Source of the DNA: Mycolicibacterium sp. P9-22 | GTDB lineage: Bacteria > Actinomycetota > Actinomycetes > Mycobacteriales > Mycobacteriaceae | NCBI RefSeq assembly: GCF_008329585.1 | Contig: NZ_NPKP01000007.1 | Location: 1-64,000, forward strand | Length of the DNA: 64,000 bases | Direction: 5' to 3' | Shown here: piece by piece, positions 41,415 to 49,263 of the stretch | Layout: each line of letters opens with the position of its first letter | Position numbering within the stretch: position 1 is the stretch's first letter | The notes under the pieces: generated by a model | Seen by the model: the letters and a program-made list of their open reading frames with translations, nothing else | Told to the model about the DNA's origin: nothing | The model's database searches: none | Translations under genes and position numbers: made by a program

Positions 41415-42273
41415 GGGCGTACACCCCTGTCATGGCCACCAACGCCGGCATGATGCCGGTGCTCGCCGCGATACGGGCGTGCGGAATGCGCTGTGCTGTC
41501 ATGAATTCGGTGAGTTCGCGGCGGCGGGCCTCCTCCGCCCGTCGGTATGCGCCCAGCACGCGCTGCCCGACGATGTCGGCTCCTAGCACTGTCCGCCCGT
41601 CGGCGACGTCGTAGCCCACGCCGGCGGCGTCGGTGTCGATCGCGGGCATATCGGTCACCATGGCCCAGAGCACATCGTGGCGGGCGGTCAACGGCGGCAC
41701 CACCTCTCGTAGCCGCTCATCGATGTCGGGTTCATCCGAGACGATGACGATGAGCATCGGGTGCCGGTAGTGGCGGGCGACCCATTCGAGTTGGGTGACG
41801 ATATCGCTCTGGCCGGGATTCGCGTCGGTCTGCTGGATGAAGCGGTGCAGGATGCGCTCGATATGCGTTTCGCCACGGCGCAGCCGGATGTCCACGCTTC
41901 CCCGGCGGTCGCCGGCGACCATGCCGATCTCATCGGAGCGCGGCAGCGTGATGAGTCCGACCGCCCCGATGATATGCGCCGCCACTTCGCTTTTCAGTTG
42001 GCCGGTGGGTGTGCGGCCGGCGGTGTTGCGGCCGGTGTCGGCGACGATCAGGATCTTGTGGTGCTTCTCGGAGACGAACTGTTTGATCAGTGTGTGCCCG
42101 GAGCGGGCGGTGGCCTTCCAATCGATATCGCGCACGTCATCGCCGGGCACGTAGGGGCGTAGTTCGTCGAACTCCAGGCTGCGGGTGTGCACGAGGGCAT
42201 AGCGTCCGCCGGCCAGCAGTCCGGCGGCGTCACGGGATACGTACGCCTTGGCGGCGTCGAGGTGTTTACCCAT
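41404..42273 (-). CDS. DUF58-domain protein (MoxR operon)
   Basis: 289 residues containing the diagnostic DUF58 motif LRPYVPGDDVRDIDWKATA, and a VWA-like fold with ILIVADTGRNTAGR, IVIVSDEPDID. DUF58 proteins nearly always accompany MoxR ATPases and VWA proteins. No membrane helices are evident here, unlike longer family members. It starts at ATG 42273, 7 nt after the MoxR stop. Confidence 0.9.
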   Translation of the reverse strand: MGKHLDAAKAYVSRDAAGLLAGGRYALVHTRSLEFDELRPYVPGDDVRDIDWKATARSGHTLIKQFVSEKHHKILIVADTGRNTAGRTPTGQLKSEVAAHIIGAVGLITLPRSDEIGMVAGDRRGSVDIRLRRGETHIERILHRFIQQTDANPGQSDIVTQLEWVARHYRHPMLIVIVSDEPDIDERLREVVPPLTARHDVLWAMVTDMPAIDTDAAGVGYDVADGRTVLGADIVGQRVLGAYRRAEEARRRELTEFMTAQRIPHARIAASTGIMPALVAMTGVYARAG

Positions 42274-42280
42274 GCCGGCC

Positions 42281-43282
42281 TCACGGCACCGGAACTGTTT
42301 GCAGCACAGCGTCGATCACGACGTCAGGTGTGATCCGGGCGCTCGCCGCCTCGAAACCGAGAACCAGGCGGTGACGCAGTACGCGGTGCGCGAGGCGCGC
42401 GATATCGTCGGGCAGCACGTGGTTTCGTCCCCGCAGCACCGCCAATGCTCTTGCGGTGCGGCACAACGCGATGGTGGCGCGGGGGCTGGCCCCGTACTCG
42501 ATGAGGCGGGCGAGGTTCGCGGGCAGGTGGCGCTCTGGCTCGCGTGTCACCCCGACCAGGCGGCTGGCGTATTCGACCAGCGCCCGATCCATGTGCACGG
42601 AGCGGACGATCTCCCGCGCCCGCAGCACATCGGCGGTACCGACGACGGGGGCTGAGCGGTGGTCGCGGTCGTAGAGGCCGGCGTCCATCCGGTCGATGAT
42701 CGCGACCTCCTCCTCGACGGTGGGGTACTGCACCAGTTCCTTGAGCATGAAGCGGTCGGTCTGCGCTTCCGACAGCGGGTAGGTGCCCTCCTGGTCCACC
42801 GGGTTCTGGGTGGCGATGACGAGAAATGGTTCGGGGATGGGGTATTCGACGCCGGCGATGGTGGTCTGGCGTTCCTCCATCGCCTCCAGCATCGCGCTCT
42901 GGGTTTTGGCGCTGGACCGGTTGATCTCGTCGAGCAGCACGATATTGGCGTGCACCGGCCCGAGTTGGGTGGCGAACGTGTTGCTGGCAGCCTCATAGAT
43001 CTGGGTGCCGATGATGTCGCTGGGCAGTAGGTCCGGTGTGCACTGGATGCGGCGGAAGCTGCCGTCGATGGCCTCGGCGACGACGCGCGCGGCGGTGGTC
43101 TTGGCCAAGCCGGGCACGCTCTCGATGAGCAGGTGGCCACCCGAGAGCAGCACGAGCAGCATGGACTCGCGCAGGTGCGTCTGGCCCACCACCTTGGCCG
43201 AGAACGCGGTGGCCACCGCACCGACGATGTCTCTGATACCGGCTCCGGTGGCCTGATCGGCCTGCAGGCGAGGTGCGGTCAT
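42281..43282 (-). CDS. moxR: MoxR-family AAA+ ATPase
   Basis: 333-residue AAA+ chaperone. Walker A region LLIESVPGLAKTTAARV, Walker B NIVLLDEINRSSAKTQ, sensor and FLVIATQNPVDQEGTYPL, YPLSEAQTDRFML. ATG 43282 is preferred for its GGAAGGA spacing; ATG 43303 is the alternative. It heads an operon MoxR - DUF58 - hypothetical - VWA-like - VWA - TPR, the typical architecture for MoxR-dependent maturation of envelope proteins. The target is unknown. Divergent from a MarR-type gene. Confidence 0.93.
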   Translation of the reverse strand: MTAPRLQADQATGAGIRDIVGAVATAFSAKVVGQTHLRESMLLVLLSGGHLLIESVPGLAKTTAARVVAEAIDGSFRRIQCTPDLLPSDIIGTQIYEAASNTFATQLGPVHANIVLLDEINRSSAKTQSAMLEAMEERQTTIAGVEYPIPEPFLVIATQNPVDQEGTYPLSEAQTDRFMLKELVQYPTVEEEVAIIDRMDAGLYDRDHRSAPVVGTADVLRAREIVRSVHMDRALVEYASRLVGVTREPERHLPANLARLIEYGASPRATIALCRTARALAVLRGRNHVLPDDIARLAHRVLRHRLVLGFEAASARITPDVVIDAVLQTVPVP

Positions 43283-43369
43283 GGGTCCTTCCGGTTCGGT
43301 CATCTGCCGGGTTCGGGTACCCAGATTTTGCTGAGGTGAAGCAGTCGCTCGCCCGGGTAGCCTGCCTGC

Positions 43370-43789
43370 ATGTCCGAGCCGCCGCCGTTCAGTCCCACCA
43401 TCGGGTTGCTGACGGTGAGCCGGATATGGGAGGCGGCGCTCGCCGATGCGCTCAAGCCGCTGGGCCTGACCACGCGGAAGTACGGACTGCTCGGCCACAT
43501 CCGCGGCACACCGGGCATCTCCTTCAGTGAACTGGCCCGGCGCTCGAGGATCACCGTGCAGAGCGCGCACGCCGCGGTCTCGGCGTTCGCCGAGGCCGGT
43601 CTCGTCGACGACGGGACCGCGCATGCCGGGGCGGCGTCCACCCTGCGGGTCACCGAGACGGGCGAGTCGTTGTTGGCGCGGGCGGCCGAGGAACTGACCC
43701 GTCTGGATGCCGCATTCTCGGCCCAACACCCCGGACTGACAGCGGCACTGCGCGTCTTGATGGCGGAGATGGTGAACCGAAGTTCATAA
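43370..43789 (+). CDS. MarR-family transcriptional regulator
   Basis: 139 residues. The wHTH shows ISFSELARRSRITVQSAHAAV and the following wing. It ends at TAA 43789, inside an inverted repeat that also covers the start codon of the next gene, suggesting this protein binds there and regulates the membrane protein and rhodanese genes. It is unrelated to the moxR operon it diverges from. Confidence 0.87.
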   Translation: MSEPPPFSPTIGLLTVSRIWEAALADALKPLGLTTRKYGLLGHIRGTPGISFSELARRSRITVQSAHAAVSAFAEAGLVDDGTAHAGAASTLRVTETGESLLARAAEELTRLDAAFSAQHPGLTAALRVLMAEMVNRSS

Positions 43790-43813
43790 CCTTCAGTTAT
43801 CCTGAAGGTTATG
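43785..43813. promoter_or_regulatory. 12-bp perfect inverted repeat overlapping stop and start codons
   Basis: CATAACCTTCAG (43785-43796), TTATC, CTGAAGGTTATG (43802-43813). The left arm contains the MarR stop TAA and the right arm ends with the ATG of the membrane protein gene. There is no downstream T-run, so it is more like an operator or an RNA hairpin over the start codon than a terminator. Confidence 0.7.
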
Positions 43814-44230
43814 GAGGCCTTTCTGCTGTCCGTGCACGTCCTCGCCGGCATTCTGTTCGTGGGCCCGGTCGCCGTGTCGACCAGCCTGTTCCCCCGATAC
43901 GCAGCAGACTCCCGGGAGGTTGCCGGCGTGCTGCACCGCATCACCCGGGTGTACGGACTGCTCGCCCTGATCGTGCCGGTCATCGGCCTGGCCCTCGCGA
44001 TGGTGCAGGGCCGCACGACGGAGGTGTGGGTGCTGGTGGCCATGGTGCTGACCGCCATCGCCGGGGGTCTGCTGGCGGTGCAGATCGCTCCGCGCCAGGG
44101 CGCGGTGCTCGCCGCGCCGGGGAGCACTTCCGGATTGCGGCAACTCGGGATGCTCACCGGTGTCTTCAACCTGCTATGGGCGGTTGTGGTGGTGCTGATG
44201 ATCGTCCGCCCCGGATCGAGCTACGCATGA
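43811..44230 (+). CDS. Four-helix membrane protein (DUF2269-like)
   Basis: 139 residues, four membrane helices (LLSVHVLAGILFVGPVAVST, VYGLLALIVPVIGLALAM, VWVLVAMVLTAIAGGLLAV, GVFNLLWAVVVVLMIV). It resembles DUF2269-type integral membrane proteins. The conserved-looking VHVLAGILFVG has a His within the first helix. ATG 43811 is the last base triplet of the inverted repeat. It overlaps the rhodanese gene by 4 nt (ATGA), so the two are coupled. Confidence 0.85.
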   Translation: MEAFLLSVHVLAGILFVGPVAVSTSLFPRYAADSREVAGVLHRITRVYGLLALIVPVIGLALAMVQGRTTEVWVLVAMVLTAIAGGLLAVQIAPRQGAVLAAPGSTSGLRQLGMLTGVFNLLWAVVVVLMIVRPGSSYA

Positions 44231-44571
44231 AGATTCGGCACTACCTGCACCGCCCGCCCGCCATCAGCGCCGCCGAGGCCCTGCATTTCGTCTCCGAGGG
44301 CGCGCTCGTGGTGGATGTTCGCCGCAGCTTCGAATGGAACCGGGTGCACATTCCCGACGCCGTGCACATGCCACTGGAGCAGTTGCCCGGACGATGTCTG
44401 GAACTTCCCGAGAATCGGTTGCTCATCACCTTCTGCACCGGCGGCCTGCGCTCTGCCGGAGCAGCAAACCTGTTGGTGGAGAACGGCTTCGAGGCCGTCA
44501 ACATGAGCGGCGGGCTCATCCAGTGGCGCGCTGCGGGCGGAGCGCTCGTCGAGCCGGGGGCTCACGGGTAA
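44227..44571 (+). CDS. Rhodanese-like sulfurtransferase
   Basis: 114-residue single rhodanese domain. ALVVDVRRSFEWNRVHIPDAVHMPL is the CH2A-like beginning, and FCTGGLRSAGAANLL is the active loop with the catalytic Cys followed by TGGLRS. It would transfer sulfane sulfur; with the membrane protein as partner it may handle reactive sulfur species (inference). Translationally coupled to the previous gene by ATGA overlap. Confidence 0.9.
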   Translation: MKIRHYLHRPPAISAAEALHFVSEGALVVDVRRSFEWNRVHIPDAVHMPLEQLPGRCLELPENRLLITFCTGGLRSAGAANLLVENGFEAVNMSGGLIQWRAAGGALVEPGAHG

Positions 44572-44595
44572 ATTTGTATGTGCTAAACATATTTA
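44571..44595. promoter_or_regulatory. AT-rich imperfect palindrome before the MarR-MFS operon
   Basis: Around TATGT-GCTAA-ACATA (44577-44591) the sequence is strikingly AT-rich (AAATTT before, ATTTAA after) in otherwise GC-rich DNA and abuts the MarR start codon at 44596. A candidate autoregulatory operator/promoter. Confidence 0.45.
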
Positions 44596-45060
44596 ATGCC
44601 CGAATCGCCGTTCGACCACCTGGATGACCTGCTCACCCGCATCCATGTGGCGCGGCAGCGGCCCTCCTGGCGCCGGCGCCTACTCGACGGCGCGGGCCCG
44701 GTGACCAACGTGTCGACGCTGCGCACCCTGCGTGCCGTCGAACACCATCAGCGCAACGGCGGCGGCGCGTCCATCGGCGATGTCGCCGACTACCTGGCCG
44801 TCGAGCATTCGACCGCCAGCAGAACGGTCTCCGCCGTGGTCGCCGCCGGCCTCTTGGCGAAGTCCTCGGCCGACGACGATCAGCGTCGCAGTGTCCTGGT
44901 GCTCACCGATATCGGCGTGCAGGCGCTGGCCACCGTGACCGACCGGCGGCGCGACCTGGTCGCCGAGACCGTCGCGGACTGGGATGCCGCCGATATCGAC
45001 CGGCTCGTCATTCTGCTCGAGCGGCTGACCGAACGGTTCGAAGCGGCGGCCGGCAGGTGA
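44596..45060 (+). CDS. MarR-family regulator of the MFS gene (inferred)
   Basis: 154 residues starting MPESPFDHLDDLLTRIHVAR. The wHTH reads ASIGDVADYLAVEHSTASRTV and the wing SADDDQRRSVLVLTDIG. It overlaps the downstream MFS transporter by 4 nt (GTGA), the classic arrangement of a MarR repressor controlling a drug or solute exporter. An AT-rich palindrome lies immediately upstream of its start. Confidence 0.9.
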   Translation: MPESPFDHLDDLLTRIHVARQRPSWRRRLLDGAGPVTNVSTLRTLRAVEHHQRNGGGASIGDVADYLAVEHSTASRTVSAVVAAGLLAKSSADDDQRRSVLVLTDIGVQALATVTDRRRDLVAETVADWDAADIDRLVILLERLTERFEAAAGR

Positions 45061-46295
45061 GCACCGTCCTCGTCCGGCCCCGCAGCGCGCTGGCACTGAT
45101 GTTCGACCCGGTCTTCGGTGCGCTGTTCTGGGGCAAGATGTTCTCCGTCGTCGCGGTGTGGACGCACAGCATCATCGCGGCGGTCGTGATGTACGACGCG
45201 ACCGGTTCGGCGCTGATGGTCGGCCTGGTGGGCGTCGTACAGTTCGGGCCACAACTGATCCTCAGCCCGATCAGCGGCAAGTGGGCCGATAGCGGCAATC
45301 CGGGCCGACAGATCTTGGCCGGCCGGGTGTTGTGCCTGCTGGGGTCCGGCTCGATCGCGGTGTGGATGTTCATCGAGCCCGGCCTGCAGGGCCTATCGGC
45401 CGCACTGCCGGTGCTGATCGGCTCCACCCTGGTCGGATTCGGGTTCGTCGTGGGCGGGCCGGCCATGCAGTCGATCGTGCCGGACCTCATCCGGGACGGC
45501 GAACTCTCGACTGCGATGGCGCTCAACAGCATTCCGATGACGATCGGCCGCATCCTCGGCCCCGCTGCCGGCGCCTATCTGGCCGCGCACTTCGGCGCCG
45601 CCACCGGTTTCGCGGTCAGCGCGGGCTTGCACCTGGTGTTCGCGTTGTTCCTCGTCGTCATCCGGCTGCCCGCTCCGCTGGAAAAGGTGTCCGGCACCGA
45701 CTATCGCGTGCGCACCGCGCTGAAATACGTCTGGCGCGACCGGCCGCTGCTGCTGGCACTGGTTGCCGTGACCACCGTCGGTGTCGCCGCAGACCCGTCG
45801 ATCACGCTGGCACCTTCGCTCGCCGATTCGCTCGGCGGGGACACCCGCATGGTCGGCACGCTCTCGGCGGTATTCGGCATCGGTGCGGCGTTGGGCATGG
45901 TTGCGCTGGCGTTGATGCGCGGCCGGATGGCCTCCGCGCAGGTCTCCTCGGTCGGGCTGGCCGGGCTCGGCCTCGGCTGTGCGGTGTTGGCCGCCGGCGT
46001 GGTCCCGGCGGTGGCCCTGGCCGGCTTCGCGTTGGCCGGCCTGGGCTTCGGGTGGGCGTTGACGGGCCTGAGCACCGTCGTCCAGGAACGTGCGCCCCAG
46101 GAGTTGCGGGGCCGGATCATGGCGCTGTGGCTGGTCGGTTTTCTGGGCTCGCGGCCCATCGCCGCCGCACTGCTCGGCGGAACGGCCGATGTGGCGAATG
46201 TCCAGGTGGCGTTCGGGGTCGCCGCGGCGCTCACGCTCACGGTGGCGGCGGTGTGCCGTCCTTCGAAGCTGTCGGGCGATCTTCCCCGCGTCTGA
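45057..46295 (+). CDS. MFS transporter (EntS-like exporter)
   Basis: 412 residues, about 12 membrane helices, starting GTG 45057. Loop motif GKWADSGNPGRQILAGR after TM2-3 is the MFS signature, and the composition resembles the enterobactin-exporter-like MFS_3 group. It is co-transcribed with its MarR regulator and is probably an exporter of a small, possibly toxic, compound. The stop is followed by an 86-bp non-coding gap. Confidence 0.9.
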   Translation: MSTVLVRPRSALALMFDPVFGALFWGKMFSVVAVWTHSIIAAVVMYDATGSALMVGLVGVVQFGPQLILSPISGKWADSGNPGRQILAGRVLCLLGSGSIAVWMFIEPGLQGLSAALPVLIGSTLVGFGFVVGGPAMQSIVPDLIRDGELSTAMALNSIPMTIGRILGPAAGAYLAAHFGAATGFAVSAGLHLVFALFLVVIRLPAPLEKVSGTDYRVRTALKYVWRDRPLLLALVAVTTVGVAADPSITLAPSLADSLGGDTRMVGTLSAVFGIGAALGMVALALMRGRMASAQVSSVGLAGLGLGCAVLAAGVVPAVALAGFALAGLGFGWALTGLSTVVQERAPQELRGRIMALWLVGFLGSRPIAAALLGGTADVANVQVAFGVAAALTLTVAAVCRPSKLSGDLPRV

Positions 46296-46381
46296 ATTGT
46301 TATCGAGGTTTACCCCGATTGTCACAAGGGTAACTCTGGTCACACCGTCAACACGACAAGAGAGCCGAATGGATCATCGAA

Positions 46382-46855
46382 ATGAATACCGTCCTGTATC
46401 TCAGCGCCAACGGCGCCGCATACGAAACCCGCGCATATAGCACCGCCGACATCACCCGGTTGATACATGACCAGGGGCTGCAGTCACTGACCAGCGCCGA
46501 CCGTCAGTTCGATTTCTGGTTCAGTCCGTCGGCCCGGGGGTGCCAGCGTCGCGTCAACCGGAACGCCACCGAACTTCTGCTCGCCACAACGTCTTTCGAT
46601 GCCAAGACGGTGCCGCTGCTGCGGGGGGCCGTGGTGGTCGCCACCCACGACTCCGACGGCGACCTCGACGGCCTCAGCTGGCAGCAACTCGATCTGCTGG
46701 CGCTGCGCGCTCGCACACTGACCACACGTGACGACCGCCGACTCAATCGCCGCATCCTTCGTGCCGACCGGCCGCTGCGCCGAACCGGGTCCATGCCTGC
46801 ACTCGGGCACCGGCGAATTGGACCCGTTCCAGACCGGAACACCGCCCACCGGTAA
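46382..46855 (+). CDS. Hypothetical protein (157 aa)
   Basis: 157 residues starting MNTVLYLSANGAAYETRAYS. Residues 1-110 look like a small alpha/beta domain (DFWFSPSARGCQRRVNRNATELLLATT); the last 40 are basic and low-complexity. No membrane segment or named domain. The start has no strong RBS and the tail has an unusual frame-like composition, so the C-terminus could be less certain. It is flanked by an MFS gene and an AraC gene. Confidence 0.6.
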   Translation: MNTVLYLSANGAAYETRAYSTADITRLIHDQGLQSLTSADRQFDFWFSPSARGCQRRVNRNATELLLATTSFDAKTVPLLRGAVVVATHDSDGDLDGLSWQQLDLLALRARTLTTRDDRRLNRRILRADRPLRRTGSMPALGHRRIGPVPDRNTAHR

Positions 46856-46927
46856 CGCCAGGTTAGAATCGGGGGAACGTGGGTTCAGGTCGATGCCCAT
46901 CCGGCGCTGTTTCTTTATGGAGCCCTG

Positions 46928-47908
46928 ATGACGACCGACCGTGTGGACGCCTACCCCGAGCGTTCCGGCATCGACTCCACCGACTCCGACCTCATCCAGA
47001 AGCACCTGGACCAGGCTTATACCGCTCATTTCACCATCACTCACACCGGTGATCCCGCCGGCGGGTGTTCCTGCGCGCACACGCGGGTGGACGTGGGCAG
47101 CTTCGCGATCGAAGAGATCCGGCACGACGGCGATGTGATGCTGCAGGCCGACCGGGTGCCCGCGGCGATCGCGTTGTTCGTCGAGCGTGGCCGTGCCGAG
47201 GTGGAGCACGGCAGGCTGACCGGCACTGCCGGGCCCGGCGAATGGCTGCTCGCCTCGAGCGGTATCGGTGCGGTCCGCATCCGGCTGATCGATACTCAGC
47301 TGCGCTCCATCGTGGTGGCCCGCACGCTGCTGGCCGAAGTCGCTGCGATCGACACCGCCGCCGAATCGGTGCCGCGCTTCACCGGACTGTCCCCGGGCTC
47401 TGTGCCCGCAGGGCACACGCTTGAGGCCACCGAACGCTTCCTGAACCGCATCCTCACCGCTTCCGAGCCGCCCGCGAACCGCATGCTGCTCACCTCGGCG
47501 GGCCGGATGCTGGCCGGCGCGATGTTGGCGACATTCCCCAACGATCTGCCCGTCGAACACGCACCTGACGACGCCGGCGACGCTCACCCTGCGCTGCTTC
47601 GCCAGGCCATCGAGTTCATCCAGGACAACGCCGCCCGCGATATCGGGATCGGCGAGGTGGCCTCTGCGCTCTACCTGTCACCGCGCACGGTGCAGTACAT
47701 GTTCCGCAGGCATCTCGACACCACGCCCACGGCGTATCTGCGCGAAGTCCGGCTGGCCCGGGCACGCGAGGAGCTCATCGCCAGTGATCGCAGCATCACC
47801 ACGGTGGCGGCCACCGCCGCACGCTGGGGATTCGCCCATACCGGTCGCTTCGCGGTCATCTACCGGCGCGCCTTCGGCGAGAGCCCGCATGAAACGCTGC
47901 GGCGCTGA
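46928..47908 (+). CDS. AraC-family transcriptional regulator
   Basis: 326-residue regulator. The C-terminal ~100 residues contain the two HTH motifs: DIGIGEVASALYLSPRTVQYMF and ITTVAATAARWGFAHTGRFAV, followed by YRRAFGESPHETL. The N-terminal 190 residues are a ligand or dimer domain, with an early GGCSCAHTRVDVGSF. No neighbouring target is obvious; the STAS gene lies 109 bp downstream. Confidence 0.9.
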   Translation: MTTDRVDAYPERSGIDSTDSDLIQKHLDQAYTAHFTITHTGDPAGGCSCAHTRVDVGSFAIEEIRHDGDVMLQADRVPAAIALFVERGRAEVEHGRLTGTAGPGEWLLASSGIGAVRIRLIDTQLRSIVVARTLLAEVAAIDTAAESVPRFTGLSPGSVPAGHTLEATERFLNRILTASEPPANRMLLTSAGRMLAGAMLATFPNDLPVEHAPDDAGDAHPALLRQAIEFIQDNAARDIGIGEVASALYLSPRTVQYMFRRHLDTTPTAYLREVRLARAREELIASDRSITTVAATAARWGFAHTGRFAVIYRRAFGESPHETLRR

Positions 47909-47957
47909 GCCCGTGCGTTTGCCGGACGATGAACGTCGGATGGTGTCTCGGGCCGGC

Positions 47958-47988
47958 GAGTACCGTTGAGGCTGGTTCAGCAGCAGCC
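47958..47988 (+). promoter_or_regulatory. Conserved element upstream of STAS gene 2
   Basis: Begins GAGTACCGTTGAGG and contains GGTTCAGCAGCAGCC; 26/31 identical to 37988-38018. It lies 29 bp before ATG 48018. TACCGT is a possible -10 in the same place as TACAGT of the first copy. Confidence 0.6.
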
Positions 47989-48017
47989 CATGCACGTCGC
48001 GATCGGCGGAGGTTGCC

Positions 48018-48365
48018 ATGACAGGAATTCTCATCAACGACACCCACGCGCGGCCCGGGTCGGCGGGGGTGGAGTTCGCGACCGAGTGGCGCGATATCGA
48101 TCTGGCGGTGATCACGGTGCTCGGCGACATCGACGCCGCGAACACCCACCGGTTTCTCGATTACACCTTGGGCAAGGTGCTGCTGTGCAGGCGGATGATC
48201 CTCGACCTCTCGCACGTAGGGTTCTTCGCAACCGACGGCTACTGGATGCTGAAAACTCTTGAGTCGCGCTGCGAGATGGCCGATATCGAATTCAACGTCG
48301 TTCCCGGCGCCCGGGTCGAACGGACCTTGCAGATCTGCCGACAGGCCGACCAGCCCGTACCCTGA
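48018..48365 (+). CDS. STAS-domain protein 2 (Asp in place of phospho-Ser)
   Basis: 115 residues. The STAS domain has DLAVITVLGDIDAANTHRFLDY and MILDLSHVGFFATDGYWML. Compared with STAS 1 the residue before the loop Gly is Asp (D73) rather than Ser, which would mimic or prevent phosphorylation. Both share an unusual LLCR segment (KALLCR/KVLLCR) and TLE.RC. GGAGG precedes ATG 48018. Likely an anti-sigma factor antagonist relative. Confidence 0.82.
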   Translation: MTGILINDTHARPGSAGVEFATEWRDIDLAVITVLGDIDAANTHRFLDYTLGKVLLCRRMILDLSHVGFFATDGYWMLKTLESRCEMADIEFNVVPGARVERTLQICRQADQPVP

Positions 48366-48371
48366 TGGGCA

Positions 48372-49250
48372 GTGAAAGTCAGATTCGGGGTCGCGCTGGG
48401 CGGTAGCACCGACCCCGGGGGCCTGGCAGAGATCATCGACACCCTGGAGGGTTCGGGCGTCGACTCGTTGTGGTTCCCCGAACTGGTGTACTCACCGGCC
48501 GTCGACCCCACCGTCGGGATGGCTTTCGCCATCGCACGCACCGAGCGGCTCAAAGTCGGCACCTCCGTGGCGATCCTGCCCGGGCGGCACCCGGTGCTGG
48601 TGGCCAAGCAGCTGGCATCGCTGAGCGCGTTGGCACCCAAACGCATTCTCCCGGTGTTCGGTCTGCGGGCCGCACAGCCCGCCGAGCGCCTGCTGTTCCC
48701 GGCCCCGGAGGGCCGCCGGGCCGCGCTGTTCGACGAGTCCCTGAGCCTGCTGCGCGCGGCGCTGAGCGGAACCGACGTGTCCTTCCACGGTGAGCACTTC
48801 GACCTGGAGTTCCGGCTGGATGCCGGTCCGGTGGCTCCGATCGACGTGTGGCTCGGCGGCTCGGCACCTGCGGCACTGCGCCGCGTCGGCCGGTTCGGCG
48901 ACGGCTGGCTCGGTAGCTTCCTGACACCTGCCGAGGCAGGGCGCGCCCGCGAATCCATCATCACCGCGGCCGCCGAGGCCGGGCGCTCGATAGAACCCGA
49001 TCATTTCGGTATCACTGTGCTGTTCACCGAGGGCGGTGTCCCGCCCCAGGTGAACGACCTCATCCGGCGGCAACGTCCCGATTGCGATCCCGGCGATCTG
49101 ATCGCCGACAGCTGGCCGGCCCTGCACCGGCTGCTCGACGGCTACGTCGGTGCCGGACTGACGAAGTTCGTCATCAGCACGGTGGGTTCGGTACCGAGCC
49201 GACCCTTCATCGACGGCTTCGTCACCGAGTTGCTGCCCCGCCAGAATTGA
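48372..49250 (+). CDS. LLM-class F420-dependent oxidoreductase
   Basis: 292-residue TIM-barrel of the luciferase-like family. GTG 48372 begins VKVRFGVALGG. VDSLWFPELVYSPAVDP, RLKVGTSVAILPGRHPVLVAKQ and DVWLGGSAPAALRRVGRFGDGWLG are diagnostic for F420-dependent members common in mycobacteria. It probably reduces or oxidises a small molecule with coenzyme F420. It starts 7 nt after the STAS stop and may be co-transcribed. Confidence 0.9.
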   Translation: MKVRFGVALGGSTDPGGLAEIIDTLEGSGVDSLWFPELVYSPAVDPTVGMAFAIARTERLKVGTSVAILPGRHPVLVAKQLASLSALAPKRILPVFGLRAAQPAERLLFPAPEGRRAALFDESLSLLRAALSGTDVSFHGEHFDLEFRLDAGPVAPIDVWLGGSAPAALRRVGRFGDGWLGSFLTPAEAGRARESIITAAAEAGRSIEPDHFGITVLFTEGGVPPQVNDLIRRQRPDCDPGDLIADSWPALHRLLDGYVGAGLTKFVISTVGSVPSRPFIDGFVTELLPRQN

Positions 49251-49263
49251 GCTGCGGCGTGCC

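Noticed and set aside
43785..43813. Rho-independent terminator after the MarR gene
   Set aside because: The inverted repeat is not followed by a T-run, and its right arm contains the next gene's start codon.
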